Of a stretch of 64,000 nucleotides of DNA, positions 26,736-40,569 are shown piece after piece; the first letter of the stretch is position 1; each line of letters opens with the position of its first letter. Source of the stretch: Anoplolepis gracilipes. Its lineage: Eukaryota > Arthropoda > Insecta > Hymenoptera > Formicidae. Position numbers and translations under genes: made by a program. The stretch lies in NCBI RefSeq assembly GCF_047496725.1, contig NC_132977.1:6518501-6582500 (forward strand). The letters run 5' to 3'. The notes below the pieces were generated by a model, which saw nothing but the letters and a program-made list of their open reading frames with translations, did not search any database and was not told where the DNA came from.

Positions 26736-28080
26736 ATACCACATCGGTGTGCGTTGAATTTATTATAAGGGTGAATATAAGCATATATACATACAAAATA
26801 TATGTATAATACGTCTGCGCTATCCGTCGCCATTTTCTCAACGTATTTCAAAACATCGATTTTTAAGATATATTACTAAAAAGTACTTATCTAATATAAA
26901 TTCCTAACTGCACTAAAATAAAAAGAATATAAGATCATATTTAAATCACAATGAGAAATATGCTTATAGCTTTAAGAAGTAATAATAAAATAATCTTACA
27001 AATGAAAACAAGAATTTAATATTTCATTGTCAGTCAGAATTTAATATTCGTCCATTTATTCGATTATCAGTTTTTGGGAAATCGGAATTAATTTAGTTTG
27101 ATACTAAATGTTGCTATTAGATTGGTGTGAATAATATATCATATAAATGTGTATTAATCGATTAATGTATGCACAATCGCGTGTCTCTTAAGATTTGAAA
27201 GAGCATTTTCTTCAAGACATCGATACAAAAAAAAAGGAGTGGGCAAACGTTATTGAATTCACTTCGAAAACACATTCTTATTCTTTATCTCATAAATTGT
27301 CGCTGACTTAATTTGTCGCAATGTTTACGTGGTGATTCTCACATATTACATGTTTGTCTCGAAATAATAAGATGATACCGGTTCAAGACCCCTCAACATT
27401 GTGTGAGACAACGGATCTCGTTAACGAGATTATCTGTGGAGATAATTAGAGCCGCCTTCGAGGAGGGTCGTTTTGTGTTTCCTTGATTGTTATAAAGCAT
27501 GAATTTAAATTTAAAGTTTGCTATTTATAACACTTTTCTTCTCGCTCCTGCGATCTTGTTATAAACTCGCAAAAGATTCGAATTTCTTACGAAGTGCCAA
27601 TATTACACCAAGAGAATTTCATTAAATTGCATCGGAATTTAATACGAATAGTGCTCGAATAAACCACGAGAAAAAAAAGTGAAATATTTCTAAAATATTT
27701 TAGAGTTCAATTTCAGATATGTATTTTTCTTTATATCTTATTAGGTGAAAAAAAATTTTTCTCTCCTTGTAATTAAATAAAAATTTCAAATATTATTATA
27801 AATTTCTGAAAATTTGAATAGCTAAAATTTTCTTTACAAAATGTCTTGACAGCTATTATTAACATTCTCGCTCATGTATATATTTTATGTATGTGTGTAT
27901 ACGCACGAATACATTACGAAGTCATTAATTTATAATGATTTATGACGAATCAAAATTCTTCTCGACGATTATAATTCCATTAAATTATTCTTATTTGTAT
28001 AAACTTTTTATTCTCTGTGAGAAGCATCAAACTAGAAGAATTGTCATTTAATTGTTCACCGAGAAAATTCAGGTGGATAA

Positions 28081-28870
28081 ATTTCATTGATGAATAAAGT
28101 TTACGTAATATTCTCGAATTTTATTCATCGGTTATTTCCACGCAGAGTCTCGCGTCCGCGGTTTCTCTTCCGTAGCAACGTCATCGAGCCTGTAGCCGAA
28201 ATTACAAAGGAGTCTGCGAAACGACTTTGTTTGCTCATCGAATCCCTAACGTACCAGGAACTCGTGCAAACTCAAATGTGAGGGCGGTAGACGTTCTCCT
28301 ATCCGTATATTCTCCTATCTGAAAATCTGCGCGTATATTCATATAACTCTACTATGTACGCCGGCGGGTTGCAGCGTCGAATTCACGCATCTGAAATCAC
28401 GAGGAGCTCGGAACAGCTCTATGTATGCATCTTTATATATACGCGTATGTGTGTGTCTGTGTACGCACGTGTGTGCGGTGTATTTGCGTGCGCGTGTAAT
28501 CGAGCACGTGCATACGCGAGTATTTGCACGTCTATATAGATACGTCTCGCTATTGCAACGTGTTAGTCCCTCTCTTCTCCCTGCTCCCGCCGACAGTTCA
28601 GTTTCCATGTCCCACCAACAATCCAATTTATACGCCGGATTATTCCGAGAAACGTTGAAGGAACGGAGGGTTGCTTTCATCCCTCTCCCTTACTCTTCCA
28701 CCTGGTTGTTGCCCTCCTGTCGGACCTTCTCTCTTCCTACGTGCCTGCATCGACCACTGCTAAATCGCAATGGCTGGGTCGAGGGTGCGAGACACGATCC
28801 AACTATTTCTGCTCGAGCATGGCTTTTTTTGATCGTCACGTCCTTTTTCCTTCGTTTCTTAAATTAGATT
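28081..28870. other. CpG-rich island; no gene called
   Basis: Contains GTGTGCGTGCGCG-type alternating purine-pyrimidine stretches (28440-28530), then CT-rich sequence to 28.87 kb. Overlapping frames on both strands have no recognisable products. Confidence 0.45.
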
Positions 28871-30257
28871 GGCGCGAAATATTTTTTCGTTATTGTCTAA
28901 TTTTAGCAAACCTTATTGCCGACTTATTTTAGAAAGTCTCTCACTTGTGATCTATGGGATAAATTAAAATAGTATTTTTATACATGTATAGATATATGAA
29001 TATAGATTGAGATATATGTGAAAGATGTCTCTTCTCGCATATACTAACTTTACGCAAAAGATACATCGTTTTTATTCGGAAGAAAAGCAATGCTATAAGA
29101 ATAAGCGATCGAACTTATAGAAGTCAATTGACCTGATTTTATCTAAATATCGTTGTATTTGATTTCTGATAACTCGAGATGATATTGTACGAATACTGTT
29201 CCTCATTCCCAATCTACTTCTATACTTAATATTGTAAGTTTCGTATAGCGATACTTGATTGTTTCCAATAGAAGTTTCTTAATTAAAAACGCAAAATTCT
29301 TTTGTTTCGAAATAATATACAATTTTCAGAGAATATAAAAATTATGAAAGTAATTGATATATCAGTTATTTTTGTCTTGTTTATAAATCTATTATAAGGA
29401 TATAGTTTTTTCCTAAATGTATTAAATGCTTTTAATTGAATTGGTTGTATTTTCAAAAATGTGTAGCTAATTTCTTTCTCATCTCCTTTTTCTGATCTCT
29501 CCACAAATATCTACAATAATTTTATTCGTTTTATTCAATAGACTCTCGAGTAAACACAGAAATAATAACATTGCTTTTTTATGAACGATTACGTCGATAG
29601 AATCTTTATAAAATATTTATAATGTAATATATCACAATATATATGTATTTATACGCTTACAAAATATTTTTTCCTGTTACTAATAGAATATTACAAAATA
29701 CTCTATAAATGTATTTTTGCTGTACATTGATTTTTTCTGATTTTTTTTTTAAATAACCTTTATTAATATCCTTTCAACAAAGTTGGGAGAGCTACGTAAT
29801 GGCTGCATAGGAGCTCCTTTACTGAATTTACGAAAACTATGTACCAACTTTTCGCGACATATCAATAATTTAATCGTAAGAAAATCTTGATAAGCTAAAC
29901 GTCTAATAAAAAATTTTTGTAAACACGGATCTCGTTCAGGTTCTATTGAACTTACATAGATCTCATCAATATGCCGTTACAGAAATAGAAAACACTTCAC
30001 ACAAGTGGCGCAATTATCCGATTCATATTTCTTGCGCATGCAGGATCCGTCGATCGTATCTGGAGTTTAAACGCTGACGCAGTAAAAATCTATCGTCGAA
30101 GAATGGTCGGCGTTCACGAGAGAAGCCTCTTTATAAAAAATTCAGAGCTTCTTAGAGAAGTGAACGACGGAGTATATCGATTCTCGATTAAGCCGAAGTT
30201 TCAATTTGCCTTATGCGACCACTTTCTAGACTTTATGGCATGTATAATTTTTCAATG

Positions 30258-30280
30258 TTTTTTTTTTTTTTTTTTTTTTT
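30258..30280. repeat. poly-T tract
   Basis: About 23 consecutive T. Confidence 0.85.
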
Positions 30281-31793
30281 GTATGTTCAAGTTTTACGAA
30301 GGCTTCTTTCAATTATTGCTAATTAAATAAATCGTATTTTTACAGTAGCCAATAAATCATATGGCTAATAATAAACTCAAATAATTGGGGTTTGTTATTT
30401 ATTAAATACTTTAATTTCTTTTTAATTAATTTAGAATTTTGTTTGACAAATATATTTATAATAGTAGACAGCTAAACATAAAAAAAAAGAAAGCTTCTAT
30501 TTGTCAAGCGACATATCTCGCTAATTAGTGCAGCCGTGCAGCTTGCATCCTGTTTGTGAAAACATTTTTAAGTTTTAAATCCGTAGTTAGTTTTCTCAAA
30601 GTAGAAATCCGTAAAATCGGGACTTTACTGTGCCAGAGATTACCGGCTTATAAACATGAATTTCCCGTAAGTTTATGGGGAAAAAAATGAATAACTGTAA
30701 AACAATTTATATCGCAGCAGGTGTAACAACGGGCAGATCTTTATTTAGAGACGCGCGGCGGATTCACGAATCGGCATTTCTTTTTATCGAGATGCATCTT
30801 GTAAAGAACACGAATATGTGGTCGTCCGAGAGAACAGAAGCGCGCGAAACACCGAGATGTGCAAACTGTGGGTGCAGACAGTTTCTGGCGCTTTAGGATG
30901 AGGATTTATGTCCTCGTCCGAGACGTAAACAATGCGCGAGACGCGGCGATAAATCCGCAACGAGGCTCTCTTCCCTCTCTCTCACGCTCTCTCTTTTCCT
31001 CCCCATGTCGTAAGTTATCTAGGTCTAGGAAATTGTCGTTTATTGCGCTCTATTGCTGAAGTTACACGCTGCTATTACATTGTAACTGTGTTCCATGAAG
31101 ATATGCGCATCTTAGTTCTCTTCTCTCTAATACTTAACGAATTTTATTAAAATATGTAAGTTACGTTGACATTCTTTATGGAAAATTAAGAAATTTTGAT
31201 AAAAATTAGTCTAAGATTTGATTACTTTGTTATACATATAATTCCACGATTTTTGTAATAAAGTTCTTGCTTTACTACAAATAAAATGCAATAGTATTTA
31301 GAGGAAATTGTTTTCATGTGTTATACAAATAATATTTATCGATCAAATTGAAGCTTTATTTTGTTATATAAAAAATAAGATTCAGTTGTTAAATAATATA
31401 CACATTTTGCATGAATATTAAAGCAATTCAGTCGTCATATCGTCAATAAAAGATTGTTGCAAAAATTGATTATTACAAAGAGAAAAGAGAAGATAAGAAA
31501 GAAAAGAGTGGCTAACGAGGAAGATAAAACTTTATAGAGAAACATAAAACGGAAAGGATTGCGCATTATAGATTAACGTACCGTAAAATTACAGTAACGT
31601 CACCGATAGCGAGACGTTTACAACTACACTGAAAAAATTACCGTGCTTTATTAGTGAATTATTAATGTGCATACGAGATACATCATAATTCCATCTTATC
31701 GATCATCTAAGCGAGCATTCTACTGCGAAAATTAATTGATGGACAAAAAAAGAACGAGAAATTGTTCAATAAATACTTGCTCGAGTACACAGT

Positions 31794-31817
31794 AATTAGC
31801 CACACAATTAGCCACAC
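31794..31817. repeat. 12-bp tandem duplication
   Basis: AATTAGCCACAC is repeated twice back to back. Confidence 0.8.
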
Positions 31818-34800
31818 GCTCAATGCGATTACATGCGCAAATTAATTTCGCATACGGAATGCTGGAATTGGTGATTTCAAGGATTTTAAGAGAGAGAAAA
31901 AAACGATTCCGCAATATCGCTCGAGAGGGAAAGAGAGGGAGAGAGAGAATAATAGTAAAACCAGCGTCGGCTTCCGTAATGTCTTGGAATTTACATCCGA
32001 TGTAAGACAATTTGTATTTAATTGAGCAAGGTTTGTTTCTCTCTCCGTTATGACTCGCCGAGTATACGATTTGCGCCGTGACTTGTGAATTGCGGCGAAG
32101 TTACCGTGAATACATCGACGGATGTATAAATCGTTCGCGCGAAGGGGTTCGTGATGGAGAAACCGCGATGGAGGGCTCTGCCCTCCATAAGGTACACGCA
32201 AATACTGCGCTCGCGATGTCTGCGACGATAAAATGACACCGATTATTACGCTTAAATGTCTCCAGCCTTCGCGCAATTGCCTCCTATTGACACACAATCC
32301 TTTAATTGAACTTTCCATTAAACACGTGTGTCACTGATGATACAACTGGGATATTTGTAAGCGACGCTTGAAATGACAATTATCGATTCTATTATTTATG
32401 GGACTAAGCAAAACATCTTCGTTGCGAGTAACACGGAGAATCTGCAAGTTCCCATTCACATTTCCCGTTCTTACGAAAATATTTTAATGTATACTCCTCC
32501 AAAAATAAATAAAAAAAAAACTCGCATTATTTTTTGACGAAATATCTATAATGATAAATCAAAAATAATAAAACCGCAATGTATTTTGCTAGTGTGTTGT
32601 ATCTAATTTAAAAGTTTTTTACTGTGTCTTAAAAATAAAAAGTTTAAATTTTTTTACATTAAAATTAATACTTGTAGCTATTTAATGTCAGAGAAATAAA
32701 AATATTCGGTACAAATCAATATTTCGTCGAGTCGCCTATTGTCTTAACGATGGATCAATTTTTATAGGTATTGTATTTTTTATTAATTGCGTATAATAAA
32801 ATTAGATACGATATATTAGTAAAATACATTGCATTTTTAAATGTTGACTCACCATTATAGGTATTTTAACGAAAAATTAGGTGCGAACTTTTTTATTGCA
32901 GGAACGTTCTTATTGTTTTTCGTTTAATAACTTCCTAATATGCGAAAAAAAAATGTTGACCGTTCTTTTCTTTTCTATCCCATAAAAGATGAAGTTCAGT
33001 TACTCGCGATGAAACGATCGCGTACTGTCGGAGAAACCGCAGTATGCCGACGGTGATGGTAAAAGGTTCGATAGAGAAAGAGTTGATTTCGAAAAAGGAA
33101 CCCTTTTTCTGGCGTTTTTACAGCGCAATAAATAAGAGACTTTCTCCTAACCCTTTTTAGCGCAGAATCAAGCGGCACATCAGCGAGTCCATGAGGCTGC
33201 TTTCACCATTCCAGGCTATTTTTTTTATCCCTCGTATTCTTATAAAATGCTCTACAAAATATCTGGTAGTTGAAAAATGAATGCTAAAGATCAAGATTTG
33301 CTTCATATTTATACTTTACGTTTGCAATTATTTGGCATTTTTTAGTTCTAATCCTTGTCTTATTTTTAATTACAGATTACTGACATGCTAAGTCGTCAAA
33401 AGTCGCCGAGTGGTAAGTTTAAAACAATTTCAGATACATGTGTAATACGCATGAGATAATTGTACGCATAATTGTGTATTTTCTACAATAAATACGTTTA
33501 ATTAGAAAAATAACCGTACGATAAAAAAATAGGTTACATAAAAAAAGAAATTGTTCATAATTCGAGATAGTGGCTATTAAAGCGCCATTATACTCATTTT
33601 ATTTCGCACGAGGATAATTTGAATTTGAGAGAAGTAGTTTTTATACAGCCGAGCAATTTACATTGGTATGCATGTAAAATAGTGCAACGGATAGTGCTGT
33701 AAAAGATTCACGGAAACGATTACGCGTTGAAATAAAAATGACAATGTATCAAAGAAATAGATTGCATTCGCGTAAGAACAGCAAAGTTTCCTAGTAATTT
33801 TCTTCGGTGAAGTGTCGACTTTCTAGACCGACGATCATGAAGAACCGCTGAAGCGAAACCGCATGTATTTTATTACAGCTTTAATTGCAAGTATCCTCTT
33901 GCGGCTGTACTTTACACTAATCATAGTCAGGGAAAATGTAAAATATAAGTAAAGTGATTATCATGTAATTATCTTTAAGGACTTCTCGTCGTTCATTGTA
34001 TCAGCAAATTGATGGAAAATGTCATGACCAGGTTCATTTCTATCGTTCAAAGAAAACGATGAACAAATTATATTTTTCAATGATTCGCGTTATGCGGACA
34101 TTGTGAATTATTATAAACACAGCAAATAACAAAGTAGATTTACTTTTGTATAGAATGTTTAATATAGTGATATAGAAATTTTTTAAGTGAAATTTATATG
34201 CAGATATTTAATATTTTTAATGAAACAAAAATAAAAATTTTAAATTGTCTTGATATATCAGATTTAAATAAACTACTAAATGCAAATTCTTTGGATCAAT
34301 ATAAACTAATTCTATATTTTAACGGTTAACTCTCTATTCACGTTAAAATTTTCAATTTAATTTTATTCTTTGCATCATTTTCCGTGGTTCCTTTTCTTAA
34401 TTCGAATGGCAATGCAAAAATGTACGCGATGTAGGTTTTCTTTTACAATAACGTATAACATCTTGGTGCGAATCTACCCTATTCTCTTTCGCGTATTGTT
34501 CCCCTCGGGCATCCATTTTCAATCGACATTATCTTGTTAGTCGTGGGAGACGTAATTTATAACTTCCCTAAGAGGTAGTTTGCGAAGTACAACGCCATTA
34601 TAAATTCATGTTTACGTCAGACAGAGCCAGAGATCTCGTCGGTGGTGCGGCGGCTGAGAAACGCTCACTTGAGAAACGTACACCAGGGACGTGGCACTTT
34701 GCGCTCCGCGACACACCCTGCGCCGTTAATTCGTTACTTTACTTGACCCTTTACGGCAGATAGGTACGATTTTCTTTGCAATTTATAGTAACCGATACCG

Positions 34801-34865
34801 TCGATGACCATTCGTATTCGAAAACGAGCCGCGACGCTCTTCTTATCTTTTTTTCTCTCCCTCTA

Positions 34866-34886
34866 TCTCTCTCTCTCTCTCTCTCT
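34866..34886. repeat. (CT)n microsatellite
   Basis: About 10 TC units within a wider CT-rich tract (34850-34905). Confidence 0.85.
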
Positions 34887-35255
34887 TTCTCTTTTGCGCT
34901 CTCTCTGCGTGCAACTCTTGTCCGCAAAGTCCGCCTCCTGTTTTTCAGACGAAAAAACCCTTCCCACCGCGACGTAAGCAGACGCCGATAGGATCACATA
35001 CACGCATACATTAATGCTTGAAAGTTGGTAACCGCGTAATGTGAATCCGCAAGCATTCCAAGCCGATTCAACTTCGAAGAATACGTATCCTTACAGTATC
35101 CTTAACTCTTTTGCAAATATACCTCTCGGAGACTACGCCGATCGCAGGTTTTTTTCAAGAATCTGGTATTATAAACCGAATTTGTGTTGTGAATCTCGTA
35201 TTATACCTCGTCTCGCATATACGTAGCTCTGTAGTTGTCAATTTCTTTACCAAGG

Positions 35256-35258
<3 letters not shown>

Positions 35259-35291
<33 letters not shown>
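35259..35291. repeat. (GA)n microsatellite
   Basis: About 16 GA units, oriented opposite to the (CT)n tract 370 bp to the left. Confidence 0.9.
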
Positions 35292-35298
<7 letters not shown>

Positions 35299-36916
35299 AT
35301 ATTTTGCAAAGTATGTATGTAACATTATATCCATCGGATTTTGAACGATGGCGTAAAATGTATGCGGATTTGCGGGAGATCAATAATGTATGTACATACG
35401 TTCGCGGGTCAATCTTGTGTACAAGACGGGCGGGAATTAATTAACCAGATTCGCTATGAATTTCAGGCTTAATATTCGTAAGACGAGCGAGGTAATCGCG
35501 CCTCTCCGATTTTACATCGAATTAATTGACGCCGTTATGCCGTAACCTTCGCGCTTCTCGACTCGGAACTTTTGCACATTTGTCGCGCGAGACGCGATGT
35601 TTTAAAGCATTTTTAAGACGCTTTAAGATCCGCATATGCGTGCATGTCGCCGCGTATCTCGTTTTGAATAACGGTCAAACGCACTTCGTCTCTGATTTTA
35701 CGGTCTAACAAGAAAACGTTTGCGTATGTATATTCGATTTCGATAAACTTTAAACATGTTATCTCGAATAACGTAGAAGATAAAAGATGTTTTATTAGTA
35801 TTTTATCGCGTGTTAAAGAGTTGAAACAGACTCTAGAGACTAAATCGACATTTTCGGTTTTACGCGAATATTGTTAAAACTTTTAGAGGTACAAACAAAA
35901 AGTGTTTTCAAGTAAGGTTTTAACGCCTTTAATTTCTCATGGTCGTGCGTTCAAAATTCCAAAAATGTTATATTTTCCAAGATAATATCATTCTTTTATT
36001 ATTTTTACGATTTTACCAAATATAATAAAGATTAATCAGCTTTTTTATTTTTTTATCTAAAAATGTTTTTTTATACATATATATTTAAAATGTTTCGATA
36101 ATATTGATTTAGAATAAAATATCTCAAAGAATAATTTCAATTTCTTAATATAATATAATTATGCACTTATGAAAAGAAATTCTCATTTTGAGTTATTTTA
36201 CAAGATATAGATTAAAAGAAACATTCGCAAACGTTTCGTTTAAATCTTCATAACATGCATATGCACTGTGTTTTTTATTGTATAATAAATAAATAGAATT
36301 AATTCTTAGCGAATTGATTCTTAGTAATTTATCTTTTACACTTCCTCGAAATTCGCCCTAATTACAATACTATACGTTATCATAAATTTTCTCTCTAATC
36401 ATCGATTAGTCAATAAATCAAGGAAATAAAAGAAGGCAAATATTAGCAAACTCGCCTTTGATACATACTCGTAAATGACTATAACAACCCGGTTTGCTTT
36501 CTCTTTATGTAAGAAAACAATTTAATACGACCCATTTTGTAAAGCACTCTTCGAAGTAAAATTTATGATAAACTAGTCTCGTTTCACTCGCGGCAGAGTC
36601 GTAATAGGAAATTATAGATGTACGCAGATTTTTGATATCCAATATTTCTGTAATATTTAATTATCACAAATATATTCAACGTAAAAAAGAACTGTTTAAA
36701 TTAGTTTTATCCATACGTTTGCTATCGACATTCTAAAATTTGTCGCCCCAACATGAGAAAATTGAAACTTACGAAACTTGTTATAAAAACCAACGAGACA
36801 ACAATTATCTCGGGCTATTTATACACCAAAGTCGTGTGGATTACGTTTCCATTATTTCGAAAGTTTCCAGAACCATGGAGACACGGAGTGTTGCATTTCC
36901 TATCCCGCGTCTCTCC

Positions 36917-36925
36917 CATGATGGC
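36917..36925 (-). promoter_or_regulatory. PHO/YY1-type site CATGATGGC
   Basis: CATGATGGC lies immediately left of a CCCCA-rich stretch (36938-36969) and about 200 bp left of a GAGA-type run at 37120-37160. It is the same core as the longer repeats at 16.08, 17.53 and 46.45 kb. Confidence 0.3.
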
Positions 36926-36937
36926 TGACAACGTCTC

Positions 36938-36969
36938 ACCCCACCCCACCCCACCGCACCCCATCCCAT
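36938..36969. repeat. (CCCCA)n-type short repeat
   Basis: A C-rich run of about six imperfect CCCCA units; the opposite strand is TGGGG-rich and could form a G-quadruplex. Confidence 0.75.
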
Positions 36970-37660
36970 CCGCGCGCAGCTCTCTCTCACAAAAGCGACG
37001 GGTCCAGAAGGACGAGCCTAGTCTAACCTAACCCTTACTTAAGCTCCCTTTTGCACTTGGCGGCCATGTTGCTCCGAGGGTTGGGCCACCAAAACGACGG
37101 CGACTCATTGGCCGCGAGAGGTGGAAAAGAGAAAGAGAGCGAGAGAAAGAGAGAGAAAGAGGAACTTCTCCATTTCCGTCTCGCTTCGTCTCGCTATGTG
37201 TCTCTCGCCCCATCTCCCTTCCTTCCGTTTCACGCTCTCTTTATCCAACATCCCCTATGGCGCGTCCCTCCGTCCTTTACAGGTTTCGCTCCGAATTGAC
37301 GTCTTCGTCCGTCTCGTTCTAAATTCCGTTCCTGTCCTTTTACCTTCCCTTCTTCCCGCGCGTCCCGCAAATTCCGTCACTATCTCGCCGTCAGTTTCTC
37401 CGCGGCGCGGTAAAGTTAGGTTTATTTTTTATTATTCCTCATGTTTGTCGGACATGTTCAGAGGACATCCTTCGACCCTTTGCGTTCCTATACCATAGGG
37501 CTACGTGAAATTTATTTTGCAAGTTCGATGTTCTAGATATCGCTATGTTGGCGCGAGGGAAAAGCATTGCATTGCCTTGCTGTCGCACGATAGATACTTC
37601 GTTCACGTGAAACAGAAGTCTTGAATTATTGCTGTATATCCGCATATTCTGTATATTTAC

Positions 37661-39491
37661 GTAGTACGCCCAAGATTTTACACAAATTTAATTACTTAAA
37701 TGTGCGATAACATCTTAAGTGTATTTGTAATTTTTATTTACGTATATGATGCAATTAATGATTTCTTAATGCCTGCGACAGTATTTCTTGCACAATCATC
37801 AGTTGTTTATGACATTGTCAATCATTGTCAATTTATTACGATGAGGGAAGAGAATAAAATTAACATTCTAATTTGATTTTAGATAGTTTTACTATAAATA
37901 GAAAATTTTAGATGTCATCCTTCTAGTGCAGCGAAAAATTGTGATATTATCAGAATTTTCAATAAAGGAATAAAAATTTGTAACAAAAAGTTAATCATAT
38001 TTTTAAAAATATAATAAGTGCTTAAATTATTTATTTATTTTTTAACTGTTTGCAAAACATAAATCTGCTATCAATTAACTTTTATTAATTTTACGATAAT
38101 TTTAAACGAAATGTAGCTATATAGAATTAAAAAGTGTGTTTGATTATATTTTAATTCTTTTATTTCTCTCGCCGAGTCTATCGTCATTAATTCAATTATA
38201 GCGTAGGACGGATTGTATAAGAATAATTTATCGTTTTATAATATAAGGAAAAGATTAGGTGTACAGAAATTATATATAGAAACTATCATCTCTTTTTGAA
38301 TTTTGCGGAGTCTATTATCTGCATAAAAAATCTACAGAACTTACTTTATAAAAAAGCTCATGCAATAAAATAATTGACTTACCTACTAGCAGAATTTCTT
38401 CGAGCACCTTGAAATACCTGGACTTGCTTATATGAACTGGTTCGTTGACTGACGAAAACTGAGTGACGTTTGACTTATTCCGGCTAAAAAAGTGAAATTT
38501 TTACCCCACTATTAGCTGGCTCACCCTTTTCCAGACATTCTTCTATTTTTATCGTATTCGGCCGCTTTCTCCAACCCTTTCGTCGACGCTCGACTTCTGT
38601 CAAAAAAATCTCATTCAGCTTTGTCGGATTATATCTTTTTAACCCTTTTTATGAGTGCTTTAAAAGAGAAAGTCTGTCATAATTTGTTTCTATACAATAA
38701 AACTCGAAGAAAGGTTTATTTTAAAAGTGTTATTCTCTTGAATAGAATATAATTTTCTATTTATTTCGATGAAAATTTATTGGTTCAACCTTGTATTTCA
38801 TAATTGATTTAGTGCATAATATATAAAAAGTTCATTTTTAACTTTATATTTATTTTTTTTTTTATTTTTGTAAGCAAGGAATATTGTATCTGTTTTCTTC
38901 ACGTATAAATATTTAAGGTAAAAGTAGGTATATAATATTTATTGTTTATATCTACAAAGATGCGCATAATTCAGATGTTTTATTATCACGAATATTTTTT
39001 TTACAATTAGAACAACTAATGATATTTTGGAAAGCAGGAATAAAGGGATGTATATTTTGACGACTAATTATATTTTAAAAACAGAAAAAAGTACGCTTTA
39101 ATCTCCTTATTTACGGGGATTTTTTGTATAACGGAGTACAGTTTTATAAATTCATTATTCTTTTAACAAATCTATTAAAAGTTAAATAGTGATTAGATTT
39201 GTAGAAAAAGAGATAGAAATATAGAAAAAGGCAAAGTACTAAGTTTATTAAATATATGTAAAAGTAAAAATAAATAAATTGAATAAGAATATTCGCTTTT
39301 TTTTATTTAATTTAAAGTTTTTAGAGAAAATTATTAAACAAAGAATATTTTACAATTTTAATATTTATTATACAATTCGAACTCTTTGCATTTCAGGATT
39401 ATTAGAATATTTGTCTATTTATAAATAAAAAAAAATAATACTATTTATCTTAATTTATATTAAAAAGAAAATTTTGTTATACACACACACA

Positions 39492-39527
<36 letters not shown>

Positions 39528-40500
39528 TTTATTAAAATAAATTTTACAGTTTAGGTGGATAGCGAGTGTAAAAATTATTAAATTTAAATATATTTAATAT
39601 TAAAATAATATTGAAAATATATGTATACATATAACATTAGTTTAAAAAAATATATATATAAAGTACTTTGTGTAAGAAACCTACATGACAAAGAAAAGCA
39701 ATATAAGGAATTGAAAATTTAAAATTCTTTATGTATTTTAATTTAGTACAAAAGTATGCACACAACAGAAGTATACATATACATATATTTTTATACACAA
39801 TTTCACACACATATACCTTATTCTTTTATCTCATTTAAGAAAAATATTATATATTGTGATTATGGATTTACTTAATCAAATAGTATCAATAAAAAAAAGT
39901 ATATAACTTATTCAGTCGCGATTAATTAAATATTCTGACTATACAAGTATATTTATATTGTTGACTTATATAGTGATGTTCAACAGGGATAAAAATAATT
40001 AGTACTAATAATTATCTGTATAGCAAAGTTTAATTTTTACATGTGCAATATAAAGCATAATTTTTATTCCATAAATAGAACTATTTAAATTATTAGCATC
40101 ATATCTTTATAGCACGATTGAAAGAGAATTTATTGTTGTTCTTAACGTTAAAAACAATAATTAATGTTTTTTTAGACTACGAGAAAGATTCGTATATGTA
40201 TCACGCATGTGTATCTAGGTAATAATATTATAATTATTTAATCTAAATCGATACTATAAACATAATTGTTTGTATTTAAAAATTATCTTAAACGTGTGTA
40301 TATACATAAATTATATATTAATATTATATCTATATAATTATGTACAAATTTTTTTATTGATACAGTAATCAGTAGTATACTTGATACAGTTAATCAATTA
40401 ATGTAATGATGTTTGTAAACGTAACACTGTTAATATAAGCAAACGAGATTATATTTGTTAAGTAATTTCCGACATCTTAAATGAATTAGTCTTAAGATTA
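37661..40500. other. very AT-rich DNA left of the microRNA
   Basis: Among the most AT-rich stretches of the window, with many short homopolymers and one compound microsatellite. No gene or regulatory motif can be supported. Confidence 0.6.
39481..39528. repeat. compound (AC)n(CT)n microsatellite
   Basis: Six AC units run directly into about 17 CT units in very AT-rich DNA, about 1.05 kb left of the microRNA hairpin. Confidence 0.9.
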
Positions 40501-40569
40501 TATATTTTATAGCATGAAGACTATTAATATATAGGAAATTGCGCCAATGAAGAAATCCAACGTTGTTCG

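Larger units (their letters stand above)
23305..28080. other. intergenic with long GA/CT arrays; no gene seen
   Basis: A GC-richer patch to 23.97 kb is followed by AT-rich DNA broken by the (CT)n and (GA)n arrays at 23.6, 25.1, 25.5 and 26.7 kb. Long Leu-Ser frames across the arrays are repeat translations. PHO-type sites lie near 24846, 26500 and 26829. Confidence 0.55.
28871..34440. other. mostly AT-rich intergenic; no gene seen
   Basis: GC-richer patches at 30.0-30.2, 30.7-31.05, 32.05-32.35 and 33.0-33.2 kb. PHO-type GCCATTAT occurs near 33580. No repeat family is recognised beyond simple tracts. Confidence 0.55.
34441..36860. other. island then AT-rich DNA; no gene seen
   Basis: 34.5-35.7 kb is CpG-rich with inverted (CT)n and (GA)n tracts and a PHO-type GCCATTAT near 34590. 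From 35.75 kb it becomes AT-rich. Confidence 0.5.
36861..37660. promoter_or_regulatory. GC island with PHO-type, GAGA-type and C-rich motifs
   Basis: CATGATGGC at 36917, CCCCA repeats, GGCGGCCATGTTG near 37060 and a GAGAGCGAGAGAAAGAGAG run around 37130 lie within 250 bp. This is PRE-like by motif content. It is about 3.5 kb left of the microRNA hairpin. Confidence 0.3.

Noticed and set aside
37022..37034. Telomere-like CCTAA units
   Set aside because: Only two units, in unique sequence.
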